A stretch of DNA of 39,867 nucleotides from Candidatus Hydrogenedentota bacterium (lineage in GTDB: Bacteria > Hydrogenedentota > Hydrogenedentia > Hydrogenedentales > SLHB01), in the NCBI GenBank assembly GCA_903925285.1, contig CAIYET010000136.1:1-39867 (forward strand), written 5' to 3'. The notes under the pieces were generated by a model. That model was not told the origin of the DNA, ran no database searches, and saw only the letters and a program-made list of their open reading frames with translations. Shown here piece after piece: positions 9,424 to 17,468 of this stretch. Within the stretch, counting starts at the first letter, position 1, and the number at the start of each line of letters is the position of its first letter. Both the position numbers and the translations under genes were made by a program.

Positions 9424-10365
9424 CTAGCGGGCCGAACCCGAAATACACAACCGCACCCCGATCCCGTAGTTCCTGTTGTCGGGATGGTCGCCGTAGCGAT
9501 CGGCGGACCGGCAGTACCTGCCATTGTTGACCCAACTGCCACCGCGCGGCACACGGTCAGCGGAAACACTGGATTTCCACGGATCTAATACTGGTCTTGC
9601 CGAGTAGACCTTGTACCAGTCCTGGCACCATTCCCACACGTTGCCGCTCATGTCGTAGATCCCCCACGCGTTGGGCGTTTTCTGGCCCACGGGATGCGTT
9701 GTGCCGCCACTGTTACCGTTGTACCAGGCATATGCTCCGATCTCGCTATAGCTCGGATCGTCGCCCCAGTAGAACCGCGTAGTCGTTCCCGCGCGGCAGG
9801 CGTATTCCCACTCGGCCTCGGTGGGCAGCCGGAACGTCGTACCCGGATTGGCATGGTTCAGCGTGTCGAGGAACCCGTTCGGTCCCGTGACGTCGTTCCA
9901 CGAGACCTGTTCGACGGGCAGGCTCGCGTCGCCGATGAAGCAGGATGGGTTCGACCCCATCACGGCCTCCCATTGCGACTGCGTTACCTCATACTTCCCT
10001 ATCCAAAGCTCGTGCGTCAACGTCACCCGGTGCCGAGGGGCTTCATTCGAGAGGCGGTTCAGATGGCCTTTATTCGAGATGCGATCCTGCTCCGATTCCA
10101 GGCTGCCCATCATGAATGTTCCTGGCGGTATCCAGACGAACTGAATGCCCCCGAACATGGCTTCTTCGCCCGGCGTGTGGGCGTCCGCCGCTGTGACCTC
10201 GGCGCGCGTTTGCATCCAACGGGCGTTCGGTTTGTCGGCGAGACTCGAACCTGGGTCCGACGGCGGCGTTACGGCCCATGTCGCGCCGACGATAAAGAGG
10301 GACGCCACGGCCGTCGCCATCCCCATGGCAAGAACCCGCGCGACATGTTTCATCCAGAACTGCAT
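9424..10365 (-). CDS. Formylglycine-generating-enzyme/SUMF1-like domain protein
   Basis: FVWIPPGTFMMGS, RLPTEAEWEYACRAGTTTRFYWGDD, YDMSGNVWEWCQDWY, RGGSW motifs; N-terminal signal-like segment. Confidence 0.9.
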   Translation of the reverse strand: MQFWMKHVARVLAMGMATAVASLFIVGATWAVTPPSDPGSSLADKPNARWMQTRAEVTAADAHTPGEEAMFGGIQFVWIPPGTFMMGSLESEQDRISNKGHLNRLSNEAPRHRVTLTHELWIGKYEVTQSQWEAVMGSNPSCFIGDASLPVEQVSWNDVTGPNGFLDTLNHANPGTTFRLPTEAEWEYACRAGTTTRFYWGDDPSYSEIGAYAWYNGNSGGTTHPVGQKTPNAWGIYDMSGNVWEWCQDWYKVYSARPVLDPWKSSVSADRVPRGGSWVNNGRYCRSADRYGDHPDNRNYGIGVRLCISGSAR

Positions 10366-10426
10366 TGCTTCCCCTCCCTTTCCCGCGCGGTCCAAACGCC
10401 GCGCACCGTTCGTATGCCTCATGTAT

Positions 10427-10924
10427 TCACCGGGAAACTACCGACGCCGCTATCGAGAACGCCAACCCCTGGCCTTCGATCACCATAGATCGCGCGTTCC
10501 CATCTCCGTCCAGCGACGGCCCGGATGCACAGTGAAGATATGCCTCCACCTGTCGCAAAGTCAAGGCTCCCAGCAGCAGGCGGAACACGACGCCGTGCGG
10601 TGCATGCGCTTCCATGGAGTCACTTTCGGGCGAGCAGATGACGGTGGAAGTTGCCAAAGGTTCGAGGCATTGCACGTGTCCGCAGTAGCGGTTCATGAAG
10701 CGGAGGAGGGGTCGTAGCATGGGGGCGTAGAAGACGTAGTAGAGGGAAAGGGTCTCGACGGTTGTCTGGACGCGGTGGAGTTGGTAATGGGCCATGTCTT
10801 CATTTCCGCGTTCGAGGGCCTGTGCGCAGCGGTGTTTGTCTAACCAGGCATCGGGTGAAAACAACAGGAGTAGGCGGGCAAGCTCTGCGAGGTAGCGCTC
10901 GGGGTCGTGAAAGCATTGGAGCAT
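10427..10924 (-). CDS. Hypothetical protein, possibly truncated
   Basis: Open frame of 165 aa; frame stays open upstream of the Met into the heptad repeat hairpin; no recognised domain. Confidence 0.35.
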   Translation of the reverse strand: MLQCFHDPERYLAELARLLLLFSPDAWLDKHRCAQALERGNEDMAHYQLHRVQTTVETLSLYYVFYAPMLRPLLRFMNRYCGHVQCLEPLATSTVICSPESDSMEAHAPHGVVFRLLLGALTLRQVEAYLHCASGPSLDGDGNARSMVIEGQGLAFSIAASVVSR

Positions 10925-10952
10925 GCCGATGGATATGACGATGCCGACAGAA

Positions 10953-11000
10953 AGGCTGTAGGCTGTAGGCGCACTGCCTACAGCCTACAGCCTACAGCCT
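10953..11000. repeat. Heptanucleotide inverted repeat (TAGGCTG)n
   Basis: AGGCTGTAGGCTGTAGGC - GCACT - GCCTACAGCCTACAGCCTACAGCCT. Confidence 0.9.
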
Positions 11001-11022
11001 AATGCCTCAGGCATTTCCAGGT

Positions 11023-12693
11023 TCACTTCTTCTGCGGCGGCAGCAACTGGAATTCCCAGAGCGTCGGGCCTTCGGTGGCTTCGGTGATATTGAGCCTGAA
11101 CTCGAGTCCTTTCACGGGCGGGAACTTGGCGTGGAAATCTTCGCCGATCGTTTTGCCCTTGTAGCACGCCACCCACTGCTTATCTTTCAGGTACTCGATG
11201 GCGAACGATTGCACGCGCGACCCGCACGACTCGCGGATATGCACCGCGCCAACCTCCGTAGGCTTCGCCATACGGACCGCGAGCCATGCCTGATGCGTGC
11301 CGCCGTCCGTTGCCCAGCGCGTGTTGTCCTCGCCGTCCACCGCCTTGGCCGCGTTGTAGGTTTCCATATTCCCATGCACGTTCGAGGCCGTCGCACCACG
11401 CGACTTGAGCGCCTGCTCGGCGGCCATGGCCATGGGCGGGACATCGAAGGCGGGACGATCGAGCGTGAGAACCACAATCGTATCGATGCTCTGGCGCGCG
11501 GTTTCGGGAATCCGAAGTTGAATGCCCTTGGACGTCTGCTGCATATGGACCTTGCCGCCGGTCAGCATCGACGCGTCTTTGATATGCGCCTTGATCGCCG
11601 GCAACCGCCATGACTTGTCCACAGTCTTCCAGTCGAGAATATGCACATAGACCTTGTTGCCTTTGCAGGTGCTCGATCCCCACGCGCCCGGCTTGAACGG
11701 CCCGCCGCGCGTCCCGTAGATTGTCTCGCCGTACCGTTCGAGCCACGCGCCCATCTCGGCCAGCCGCGAGACCATCCGCGGCTCGATGCGTCCATCCGGC
11801 ATCGGCCCGACATTGAACAGCAGGTTCCCGTCGCCGCCCGCGCACCGGATCAGCACATCGAGACACTGCTTGAGCGACTTTACGTTATCCTTCGGTTTCC
11901 ATGCCCATTGGTCGCCGATGGTCATGCACGTCTCCCAGGGACGCGAGCGCTGAAACGTGCCGATCGTCTGTTCCGGCGTGTCGAAATCCTCCGGCAGCCC
12001 CGCCCGGTTGTTGACGATGATCTTCGGCTGCAACTGGCGGATCGTCGCAACGAGTCTCTCCGAGTCCCAATCCTTGTTCGTTCCGCCAAGGCCGTCGAAC
12101 CAGAAAATGTCCAATTGGCCGTATTTCGTACACAACTCGCGCGCCTGGCCATGCAGGTATTCGAGATACCGCGCGTGGTTCTCGGTGCGGTAATCCGGGT
12201 GGTGCCAGTCCGGCGGCGAATAATAGAAGCCCAGACGCAGTCCGGCTTCGTGACACGCCTGCGCCAATTCCCCTACCACATCGCGTTTGAACGGCGAATT
12301 CGTGATTTTGTAGTCCGACAGCGCCGTATCGAACATCGAAAAACCGTCGTGATGCCGCGTCGTGAAAACCAGGTACTTCATTCCTGCCTGCTTGGCGATC
12401 GCGACCCATTCCTTCGCATTGAACTCGACCGGATTGAACTCCTTGTACAGGTTGTCGTAGACATCCACCGGGATTTGACCCGGCGCGCCACCCGTGCCGC
12501 GCCGCTCGCCGCCCCGCGACCAGCCAATCTCGGTGCCCTTCAGACTGACCGAACCCCAATGAATGAAAAGTCCAAACCGTGCCTCGCGCCACCACTCCAT
12601 CCTGTCCGCCTGCTGCGCAACGGCTGTGCCGCCAATCCCCAGCAACATCACGGCGACGACTGCAAACGAAATGTAACGAGCACAAGTCTTCAT
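11023..12693 (-). CDS. Alpha-L-fucosidase (GH29), secreted, with C-terminal F5/8-type-C-like domain
   Basis: MEWWREARFGLFIHWGSVSLKGTEIGWSRGG, YLVFTTRHHDGFSMFDT, YYSPPDWHHP, DIFWFDGLGG, LLFNVGPMPDGRI; C-terminal YNAAKAVDGEDNTRWATDG. Confidence 0.95.
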   Translation of the reverse strand: MKTCARYISFAVVAVMLLGIGGTAVAQQADRMEWWREARFGLFIHWGSVSLKGTEIGWSRGGERRGTGGAPGQIPVDVYDNLYKEFNPVEFNAKEWVAIAKQAGMKYLVFTTRHHDGFSMFDTALSDYKITNSPFKRDVVGELAQACHEAGLRLGFYYSPPDWHHPDYRTENHARYLEYLHGQARELCTKYGQLDIFWFDGLGGTNKDWDSERLVATIRQLQPKIIVNNRAGLPEDFDTPEQTIGTFQRSRPWETCMTIGDQWAWKPKDNVKSLKQCLDVLIRCAGGDGNLLFNVGPMPDGRIEPRMVSRLAEMGAWLERYGETIYGTRGGPFKPGAWGSSTCKGNKVYVHILDWKTVDKSWRLPAIKAHIKDASMLTGGKVHMQQTSKGIQLRIPETARQSIDTIVVLTLDRPAFDVPPMAMAAEQALKSRGATASNVHGNMETYNAAKAVDGEDNTRWATDGGTHQAWLAVRMAKPTEVGAVHIRESCGSRVQSFAIEYLKDKQWVACYKGKTIGEDFHAKFPPVKGLEFRLNITEATEGPTLWEFQLLPPQKK

Positions 12694-12775
12694 AACGCAA
12701 CCCTCCCTCGTTTTGTGTCCAGACACCACGGTACCGCGTCGGGCACGCCGTGTCAACTCTATCAAGGATGAAAAA

Positions 12776-12875
12776 GGCTTTAAGCTTTAGGCTTTAGGCT
12801 TTAGGCTTTAGGCTGTAGGCTGTAGGCTGTAGGCTGTAGGCTTCCTTCCTACAGCCTAAAGCCTAAAGCCTAAAG
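12776..12875. repeat. Heptanucleotide array (GGCTTTA)n(GGCTGTA)n with inverted arm
   Basis: Direct array 12776-12841, then CCTACAGCCTAAAGCCTAAAGCCTAAAG at 12848-12875. Confidence 0.93.
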
Positions 12876-12956
12876 TTGACAGCCCGCTCCACAGACTTTC
12901 CGTACACCCTCTTAGACCTTGAGCCTCACCCCCCCTTTTGATCCCGCATTTTTTGG

Positions 12957-12986
12957 TTGACATTACCCCCGGTTATTTTGTAGAAT
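12957..12986 (+). promoter_or_regulatory. Putative sigma70-type promoter
   Basis: TTGACA (12957-12962), 18-nt spacer, TAGAAT (12981-12986), upstream of the RlpA-like CDS. Confidence 0.6.
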
Positions 12987-13048
12987 CCGGGTTTTGGTAG
13001 CAAGGCTAGCTGTCGTCCCACCTGGATATTTGCAAGGAGGACCAAGCA

Positions 13049-13414
13049 ATGCTTCAACTGCTCGCGTTGATGATTGTATCGCAGCAGCCGCTACAGCACG
13101 TGGCTCAGGGCAAAGCCTCGTACTACACGGTCACCAGCAGCGGAGCGCATACGGCTTCCGGAGACCGATTGAACGATGCAATTTACACCTGTGCCATGCG
13201 TAAGGGCGAATTTGGCGCCTATTACCTTGTTGTAGCGGACAACGGGAACTCGGTCGTGTGCAAATTGAACGACCGGGGACCTTACGCCGCAGGCCGCGTT
13301 GTGGATTTGTCCCAAGCGGCCATGAGGCAATTGGATACCGACGCCGGAACGCTAAAGGTCAAGATCTTCAAGATAGATTTCGATGGCGTTTTGGGCTTTA
13401 TCGGGCTACGATAA
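13049..13414 (+). CDS. RlpA-like double-psi beta-barrel protein
   Basis: GKASYYTVTSSGAHTASGDRLND...VVCKLNDRGPYAAGRVVDLSQAAMRQL; AAGGAGG RBS upstream. Confidence 0.85.
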   Translation: MLQLLALMIVSQQPLQHVAQGKASYYTVTSSGAHTASGDRLNDAIYTCAMRKGEFGAYYLVVADNGNSVVCKLNDRGPYAAGRVVDLSQAAMRQLDTDAGTLKVKIFKIDFDGVLGFIGLR

Positions 13415-13585
13415 CGTGTAGCCCTCGGTCGGTTATCCCAAGAAAAGTAAATCGTGAAGTAAAGGGATGATGTACCCCTATGTCTTCTCCCGAAGACAAG
13501 AGAGGGATCGCAAGTCATTATTATTGAATGGCTTACGAATTTCGGCCCTTTACCAAAAAAGGCAGTTGGAGTCCATGGACGCTCA

Positions 13586-13713
13586 TCGAAAGTGTGGACG
13601 TAGTGGACGAAATGGACATAGTGGACGAGAATAGGATTCACCCAGCGCGCCGCGCCCAAGGCTTCCGCGCCGGTGGTGAGTCCCATTTGTGTCCACTACG
13701 TCCACACTTTCGA
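13586..13713. repeat. Dispersed element: 23-nt perfect inverted arms of 9-bp GTGGAC units around the GC-rich core
   Basis: TCGAAAGTGTGGACGTAGTGGAC (13586-13608) and GTCCACTACGTCCACACTTTCGA (13691-13713); tandem GTGGACGTA/GTGGACGAA/ATGGACATA/GTGGACGAG at 13594-13629; core 13650-13677. Confidence 0.85.
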
Positions 13714-13715
13714 CG

Positions 13716-13748
13716 AATCCCCAGAGATCCTACTGCCGAATTTAGGTT
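13716..13748 (-). repeat. 33-bp dispersed repeat, copy A
   Basis: Reverse complement AACCTAAATTCGGCAGTAGGATCTCTGGGGATT; matches 17423-17455 with 2 mismatches. Confidence 0.85.
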
Positions 13749-13980
13749 TACGGTTCCAGCCCTCTGGCGTAAGGCCTCCAAGACCCCTTGCGGGAAGGCC
13801 ACGCCTGCCGTTCGGGGTACGCCCAGCCTCCATCGGCCCGACAGAACGGCAATCAGGGTAAAATCGGGGTGCTGAACATGAGCGGTCCGTCGTGAGACGC
13901 ATCTTCGATCATGCTGTGCGGCTCATGAGGGGTTAGAGGGTACGGAGACCTGCAACGCGGAACTGATCCCCTGGATAAAA

Positions 13981-14070
13981 TGGCGGAGAGACCGGGATTC
14001 GAACCCGGGGTGCCGCAAGCGACACAACGGCTTTCGAGGCCGCCGCCTTCAACCACTCGGCCATCTCTCC
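13981..14070 (-). tRNA. tRNA-Ser(CGA)
   Basis: GGAGAGA acceptor, GCGGC-CTCGAAA-GCCGT anticodon arm, long variable arm, CCGGGTTCGAATCCCGG T arm, TCTCTCC-G-CCA; 90 nt with encoded CCA. Confidence 0.96.
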
Positions 14071-14205
14071 TAAAACCGTGTCGTATTGAAATGATATCAA
14101 ATGCGGTAGGAAGCCGTCAAATAGATTGCGGATTGCAAGGCCGGACGCAGCCTTACAGCTTGCTCGACGGTTTTTGTATACATTTTGGTTCAAGGTATTG
14201 GCAGG

Positions 14206-15981
14206 CTACGGCAGCGTGGAGGTGAACGCGTTGAGGCGGATGTGGCCGAATTGCTCTTCGCAGAGTCGGCGGTAGAGGGAATCGGTCTGGCTCAAGGTCT
14301 GATGGGGGCCTTGTTCGACTAGGTGTCCGTTGTCGAGGACGAGGACGAAGTCGCAATCGATGATCGTCGACAGGCGGTGTGCGATGACCAGCGTGGTGCG
14401 TCCGTGCATGAGCGTCTTGAGTGCATCCTGGATGATCGCTTCGGCGCGCGAGTCGAGGTTGGATGTGGCTTCGTCGAGGATTAGGATGCGGGGATCGCAC
14501 AGGAACGCGCGCGCGATACTGAGGCGCTGTTTCTGTCCGCCGCTGAGCGTGACGCCGCGTTCGCCGATGAGCGTCTCGTATCCGTTGGGCAGCGCTTCGA
14601 CGAACTCGTCGACGTGCGCCATGCGCGCGGCCTTGCGCATCGCGTCTTGCGTGGCGCCGGGACGCCCGTACAGGATATTCTCGCGGATCGAGCCGGCGAA
14701 CAAAATCGTGTCCTGCAAGACCATGCCGATGCGGCTTCGCAGGGACTTGACGGTAACGTGGCGGACATCGTGGCCGTCGATGCGCACCGTGCCGTCCCAT
14801 ACGTCGTAGAAGCGCGGCACGAGATTGACCAGCGTCGTTTTGCCGGCGCCGCTGCGCCCGACAATCGCCACGGCTTGGCCCGGTTCGATTGCGAAGGAAA
14901 TGTCTTGCAGGATCGGCGCGCCGGGCTGGTAGCCGAAATTCACGTGGTCGAAGACGAGCCGCCCGTGAAGCGTCGTCAGTTCGCGCGCGCCGGGCATGTC
15001 GCGAATGTCCGATTCCACATCGAGGATCTCGAAGACGCGGTCGACTGCCGCAAGTTTTTCCTGGATCATCGCGGAACAGTCCGCGAGACGGCGCGTAGGC
15101 AGGTACAAGTGTTGAATGAACCCGTAGAACAGGATCAGCTTGGGCAAGTAGGCCGTGTCGTGGATGGTCCGGTATCCACCGAAACAGATGACGACGAGCG
15201 GCCCGAAGGACTGGAGGAATTCCGCGATGGATGTGAGCGTCGTGCGCAAACGCAGTCGCGCGATGAATCGGTCGAAGTAGCGCCGTTGGCGGAGGTGGAA
15301 ATTTTCTTCCTCGGCCTCTTCGCGTGCGAAGGCTTTTACGACCTGTATGGCGCCGAGTTTTTCGGTGACCTCGCCGGCCATTTCCTCCATCTCCTTCTGG
15401 ACCTGGGTGGCGGCGTTGCGCAACTTGGGATTCATGCGGTAGTACACGATACCGTACAATGGCAACGTGAACAGGCTGATCGCCGCGAGTTTCCAATCCA
15501 GAAACAGCAGGAAGATGGCCGTCGAGCACAGGAAGACGGAATCCATCCCGACGTCGATGACGCCCTCGCCCAGCAAACCTTGCGCCTCGTTCAGGTCGCC
15601 GATGATCCTCGCGGTCAGATTGCCCTTACGATGCCGGTTGTGAAATGCGAGGCTCAAGCGTTGCACGTGGCGGAACACGTCCATGCGGATATCGAAGATC
15701 GTCAGCGAACAGGCCCTCGACGCCAGGTACGACCGCCAATAAGTGACCGGCGTCCGAATAATCAGCGCAATCGATAGCAACCCAAGGATCACGAAGAGGC
15801 GGAGCATTTTATCGGGTGCGGAAAGATTGCCGACGATAGCGTACTTCGTGACGGAACTCAGGCTCGCGGGCAAGCCCAGCGCCAATGTGAACTTGAGTAC
15901 CCCGCATGCGACCGCGCCAGATATCAGCCGCCAATAGGGTGCGCAATACCGTAGATACCGCCAGAATGTCGTCGACCACAT
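14206..15981 (-). CDS. MsbA-like ABC transporter, fused permease/ATPase
   Basis: Walker A GRSGAGKTT, signature LSGGQKQRLSIARAF, Walker B ILILDEATSNLD, H-loop AHRLST; N-terminal TM domain. Confidence 0.95.
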   Translation of the reverse strand: MWSTTFWRYLRYCAPYWRLISGAVACGVLKFTLALGLPASLSSVTKYAIVGNLSAPDKMLRLFVILGLLSIALIIRTPVTYWRSYLASRACSLTIFDIRMDVFRHVQRLSLAFHNRHRKGNLTARIIGDLNEAQGLLGEGVIDVGMDSVFLCSTAIFLLFLDWKLAAISLFTLPLYGIVYYRMNPKLRNAATQVQKEMEEMAGEVTEKLGAIQVVKAFAREEAEEENFHLRQRRYFDRFIARLRLRTTLTSIAEFLQSFGPLVVICFGGYRTIHDTAYLPKLILFYGFIQHLYLPTRRLADCSAMIQEKLAAVDRVFEILDVESDIRDMPGARELTTLHGRLVFDHVNFGYQPGAPILQDISFAIEPGQAVAIVGRSGAGKTTLVNLVPRFYDVWDGTVRIDGHDVRHVTVKSLRSRIGMVLQDTILFAGSIRENILYGRPGATQDAMRKAARMAHVDEFVEALPNGYETLIGERGVTLSGGQKQRLSIARAFLCDPRILILDEATSNLDSRAEAIIQDALKTLMHGRTTLVIAHRLSTIIDCDFVLVLDNGHLVEQGPHQTLSQTDSLYRRLCEEQFGHIRLNAFTSTLP

Positions 15982-16171
15982 GGCAACAGTATATCACGCA
16001 CGTGTCATGTGACGCCGTTCGAGTCCCTCGCGCACGAGCGGTGGCGAACCCGCGACTTGAAATGGTCCACCAAGTCAAGTACATTACCCTTGTTGGCGCG
16101 TGACATGTCATGGCGCACGTGGTATAGTGAAGAAGAAGAAGGCCCGATGGTCTCTGGAACATCTGGTGACA

Positions 16172-16193
16172 CGCACCGCACGGGCGCGGTGCG
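16172..16193 (+). promoter_or_regulatory. Leader hairpin just upstream of the RBS of the 49-aa ORF
   Basis: CGCACCGC-ACGGGC-GCGGTGCG, perfect 8-bp stem 3 nt before GGAGG. Confidence 0.45.
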
Positions 16194-16211
16194 AACGGAG
16201 GTTACAAGGGA

Positions 16212-16361
16212 ATGAAACACGTTGTAGCAATATCGAAGAAACCGGTCTCGGCGACAACGACGACTGTCACCGTGGACACGAAGATCACCTTCATAACCAA
16301 CATCTTGACCGCATTCAAGCCGCTGCTAGTAGCCAAGGAAGCCGGCACGGCGACGTCCTGA
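16212..16361 (+). CDS. Candidate small protein (49 aa), below the ORF-track cut-off
   Basis: MKHVVAISKKPVSATTTTVTVDTKITFITNILTAFKPLLVAKEAGTATS; GGAGG at 16197-16201 with 10-nt spacing to ATG. Confidence 0.5.
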   Translation: MKHVVAISKKPVSATTTTVTVDTKITFITNILTAFKPLLVAKEAGTATS

Positions 16362-16370
16362 CCGCCGCCG

Positions 16371-17366
16371 TCATCGGGTAGGATGGCCCATCATTTCCAC
16401 GAACATGTGGAAAAGGTCCGGGTCCAGGTCGGAGGCGAGCCTTGTTCGCATGATGGACAAGGCGGTGAATGATTTCTGCGCCTGCTGATATGGACGATTT
16501 GTTGTAAGGGCATCGAACACGTCGGCGATGGATACCATTCGTACGAACGGTGAAATCGAGTCCCCGTCGATATTGTCGGGATAGCCGCCGCCGTGCTTTT
16601 TCTCGTGGTGGTGGAGCACGATGTCGAGCGCTATTTCGCCCATGGCTCCCGTTGTCGATAAGATTTCATAACCGTACCGGGGGTGCTGTTTCATTTCTTC
16701 CCATTCGCGTTCCGACAACGCCCCGCTGGACGACAGGATTTCCTTGCCGATGCGGCATTTGCCCACATCGTGCAGCAGCGCGCCGATGGCCAGTTCACGC
16801 AATGTGGCGGCGGAGGCATGGCCACTACGCTGGGCCAGTGAAACGGCGTAGGTCATCACGTTCACGCTGTGCGTGTAGATGCGATAATCCAGCGACACCT
16901 GCCTGAGCAGACTCGCGAAGGCGTTGCGTTGCGCCAGCATGAAGTTCACGGTGTTCTTGACGATGTCCTTGCTGCGCTGGATGTTTTTCTTCGATTCAGG
17001 GTCGTCCAGTATATTCTCGATCAGGCCGCCGGACGATGCGTAGAGGGCCTCGGCCTTTTCGTCGTTGGGGATGTCGTCGTCCGCGAGGATGGCCGCCAGA
17101 TTCCCCTCGACATAGCGCCCGTATGCCTCCTGTTGGCTGGGCAGGATGTAGACAGTGCTTAGATTGCCGTCGAGCAGGCGTTGCTGGGCCTTCTCGGAGA
17201 ACCGGACGTTTCGCTCGCAGTACAAAACGAATGGTTGGCCCAGGCTCGCCTGAAAGTAAATATCGAAGCCCGTAACCGTGTCCACCCGGAGCGATGCCAG
17301 TCTGATGGGCAGGAACGTACCCGTATCCTCCCGGCTCTTGTCGCGGATCGCGGCTTTATTGACCAT
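16371..17366 (-). CDS. HD-GYP domain protein (putative c-di-GMP phosphodiesterase)
   Basis: HSVNVMTYAVSLA, IGALLHDVGKCRIGKEIL, HPRYGYEIL, HHHEKKHGGGYPDNI, ISPFVRMVSIADVFDALTTNRPY. Confidence 0.93.
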   Translation of the reverse strand: MVNKAAIRDKSREDTGTFLPIRLASLRVDTVTGFDIYFQASLGQPFVLYCERNVRFSEKAQQRLLDGNLSTVYILPSQQEAYGRYVEGNLAAILADDDIPNDEKAEALYASSGGLIENILDDPESKKNIQRSKDIVKNTVNFMLAQRNAFASLLRQVSLDYRIYTHSVNVMTYAVSLAQRSGHASAATLRELAIGALLHDVGKCRIGKEILSSSGALSEREWEEMKQHPRYGYEILSTTGAMGEIALDIVLHHHEKKHGGGYPDNIDGDSISPFVRMVSIADVFDALTTNRPYQQAQKSFTALSIMRTRLASDLDPDLFHMFVEMMGHPTR

Positions 17367-17422
17367 TGCTCTCTTACCTCTACATCTTTGTTGTTATCGT
17401 AACATCCCGCCCGTTATGCTTC

Positions 17423-17455
17423 AACCTAAATTCGGCAGTGGGATCTCTGTGGATT
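17423..17455 (+). repeat. 33-bp dispersed repeat, copy B
   Basis: AACCTAAATTCGGCAGTGGGATCTCTGTGGATT; see 13716-13748. Confidence 0.85.
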
Positions 17456-17468
17456 GGGAGAATGAGAC

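Noticed and set aside
11641-12771. 376-aa plus-strand ORF
   Set aside because: Antisense to the GH29 fucosidase
12776-12875. Possible CRISPR array
   Set aside because: Units are 7 bp with no spacers; no CRISPR-length repeats and no cas genes in the window
13560-14070. tRNA-Ser as an integration site of a genomic island
   Set aside because: No integrase nearby and no duplicated tRNA 3' end seen in the window
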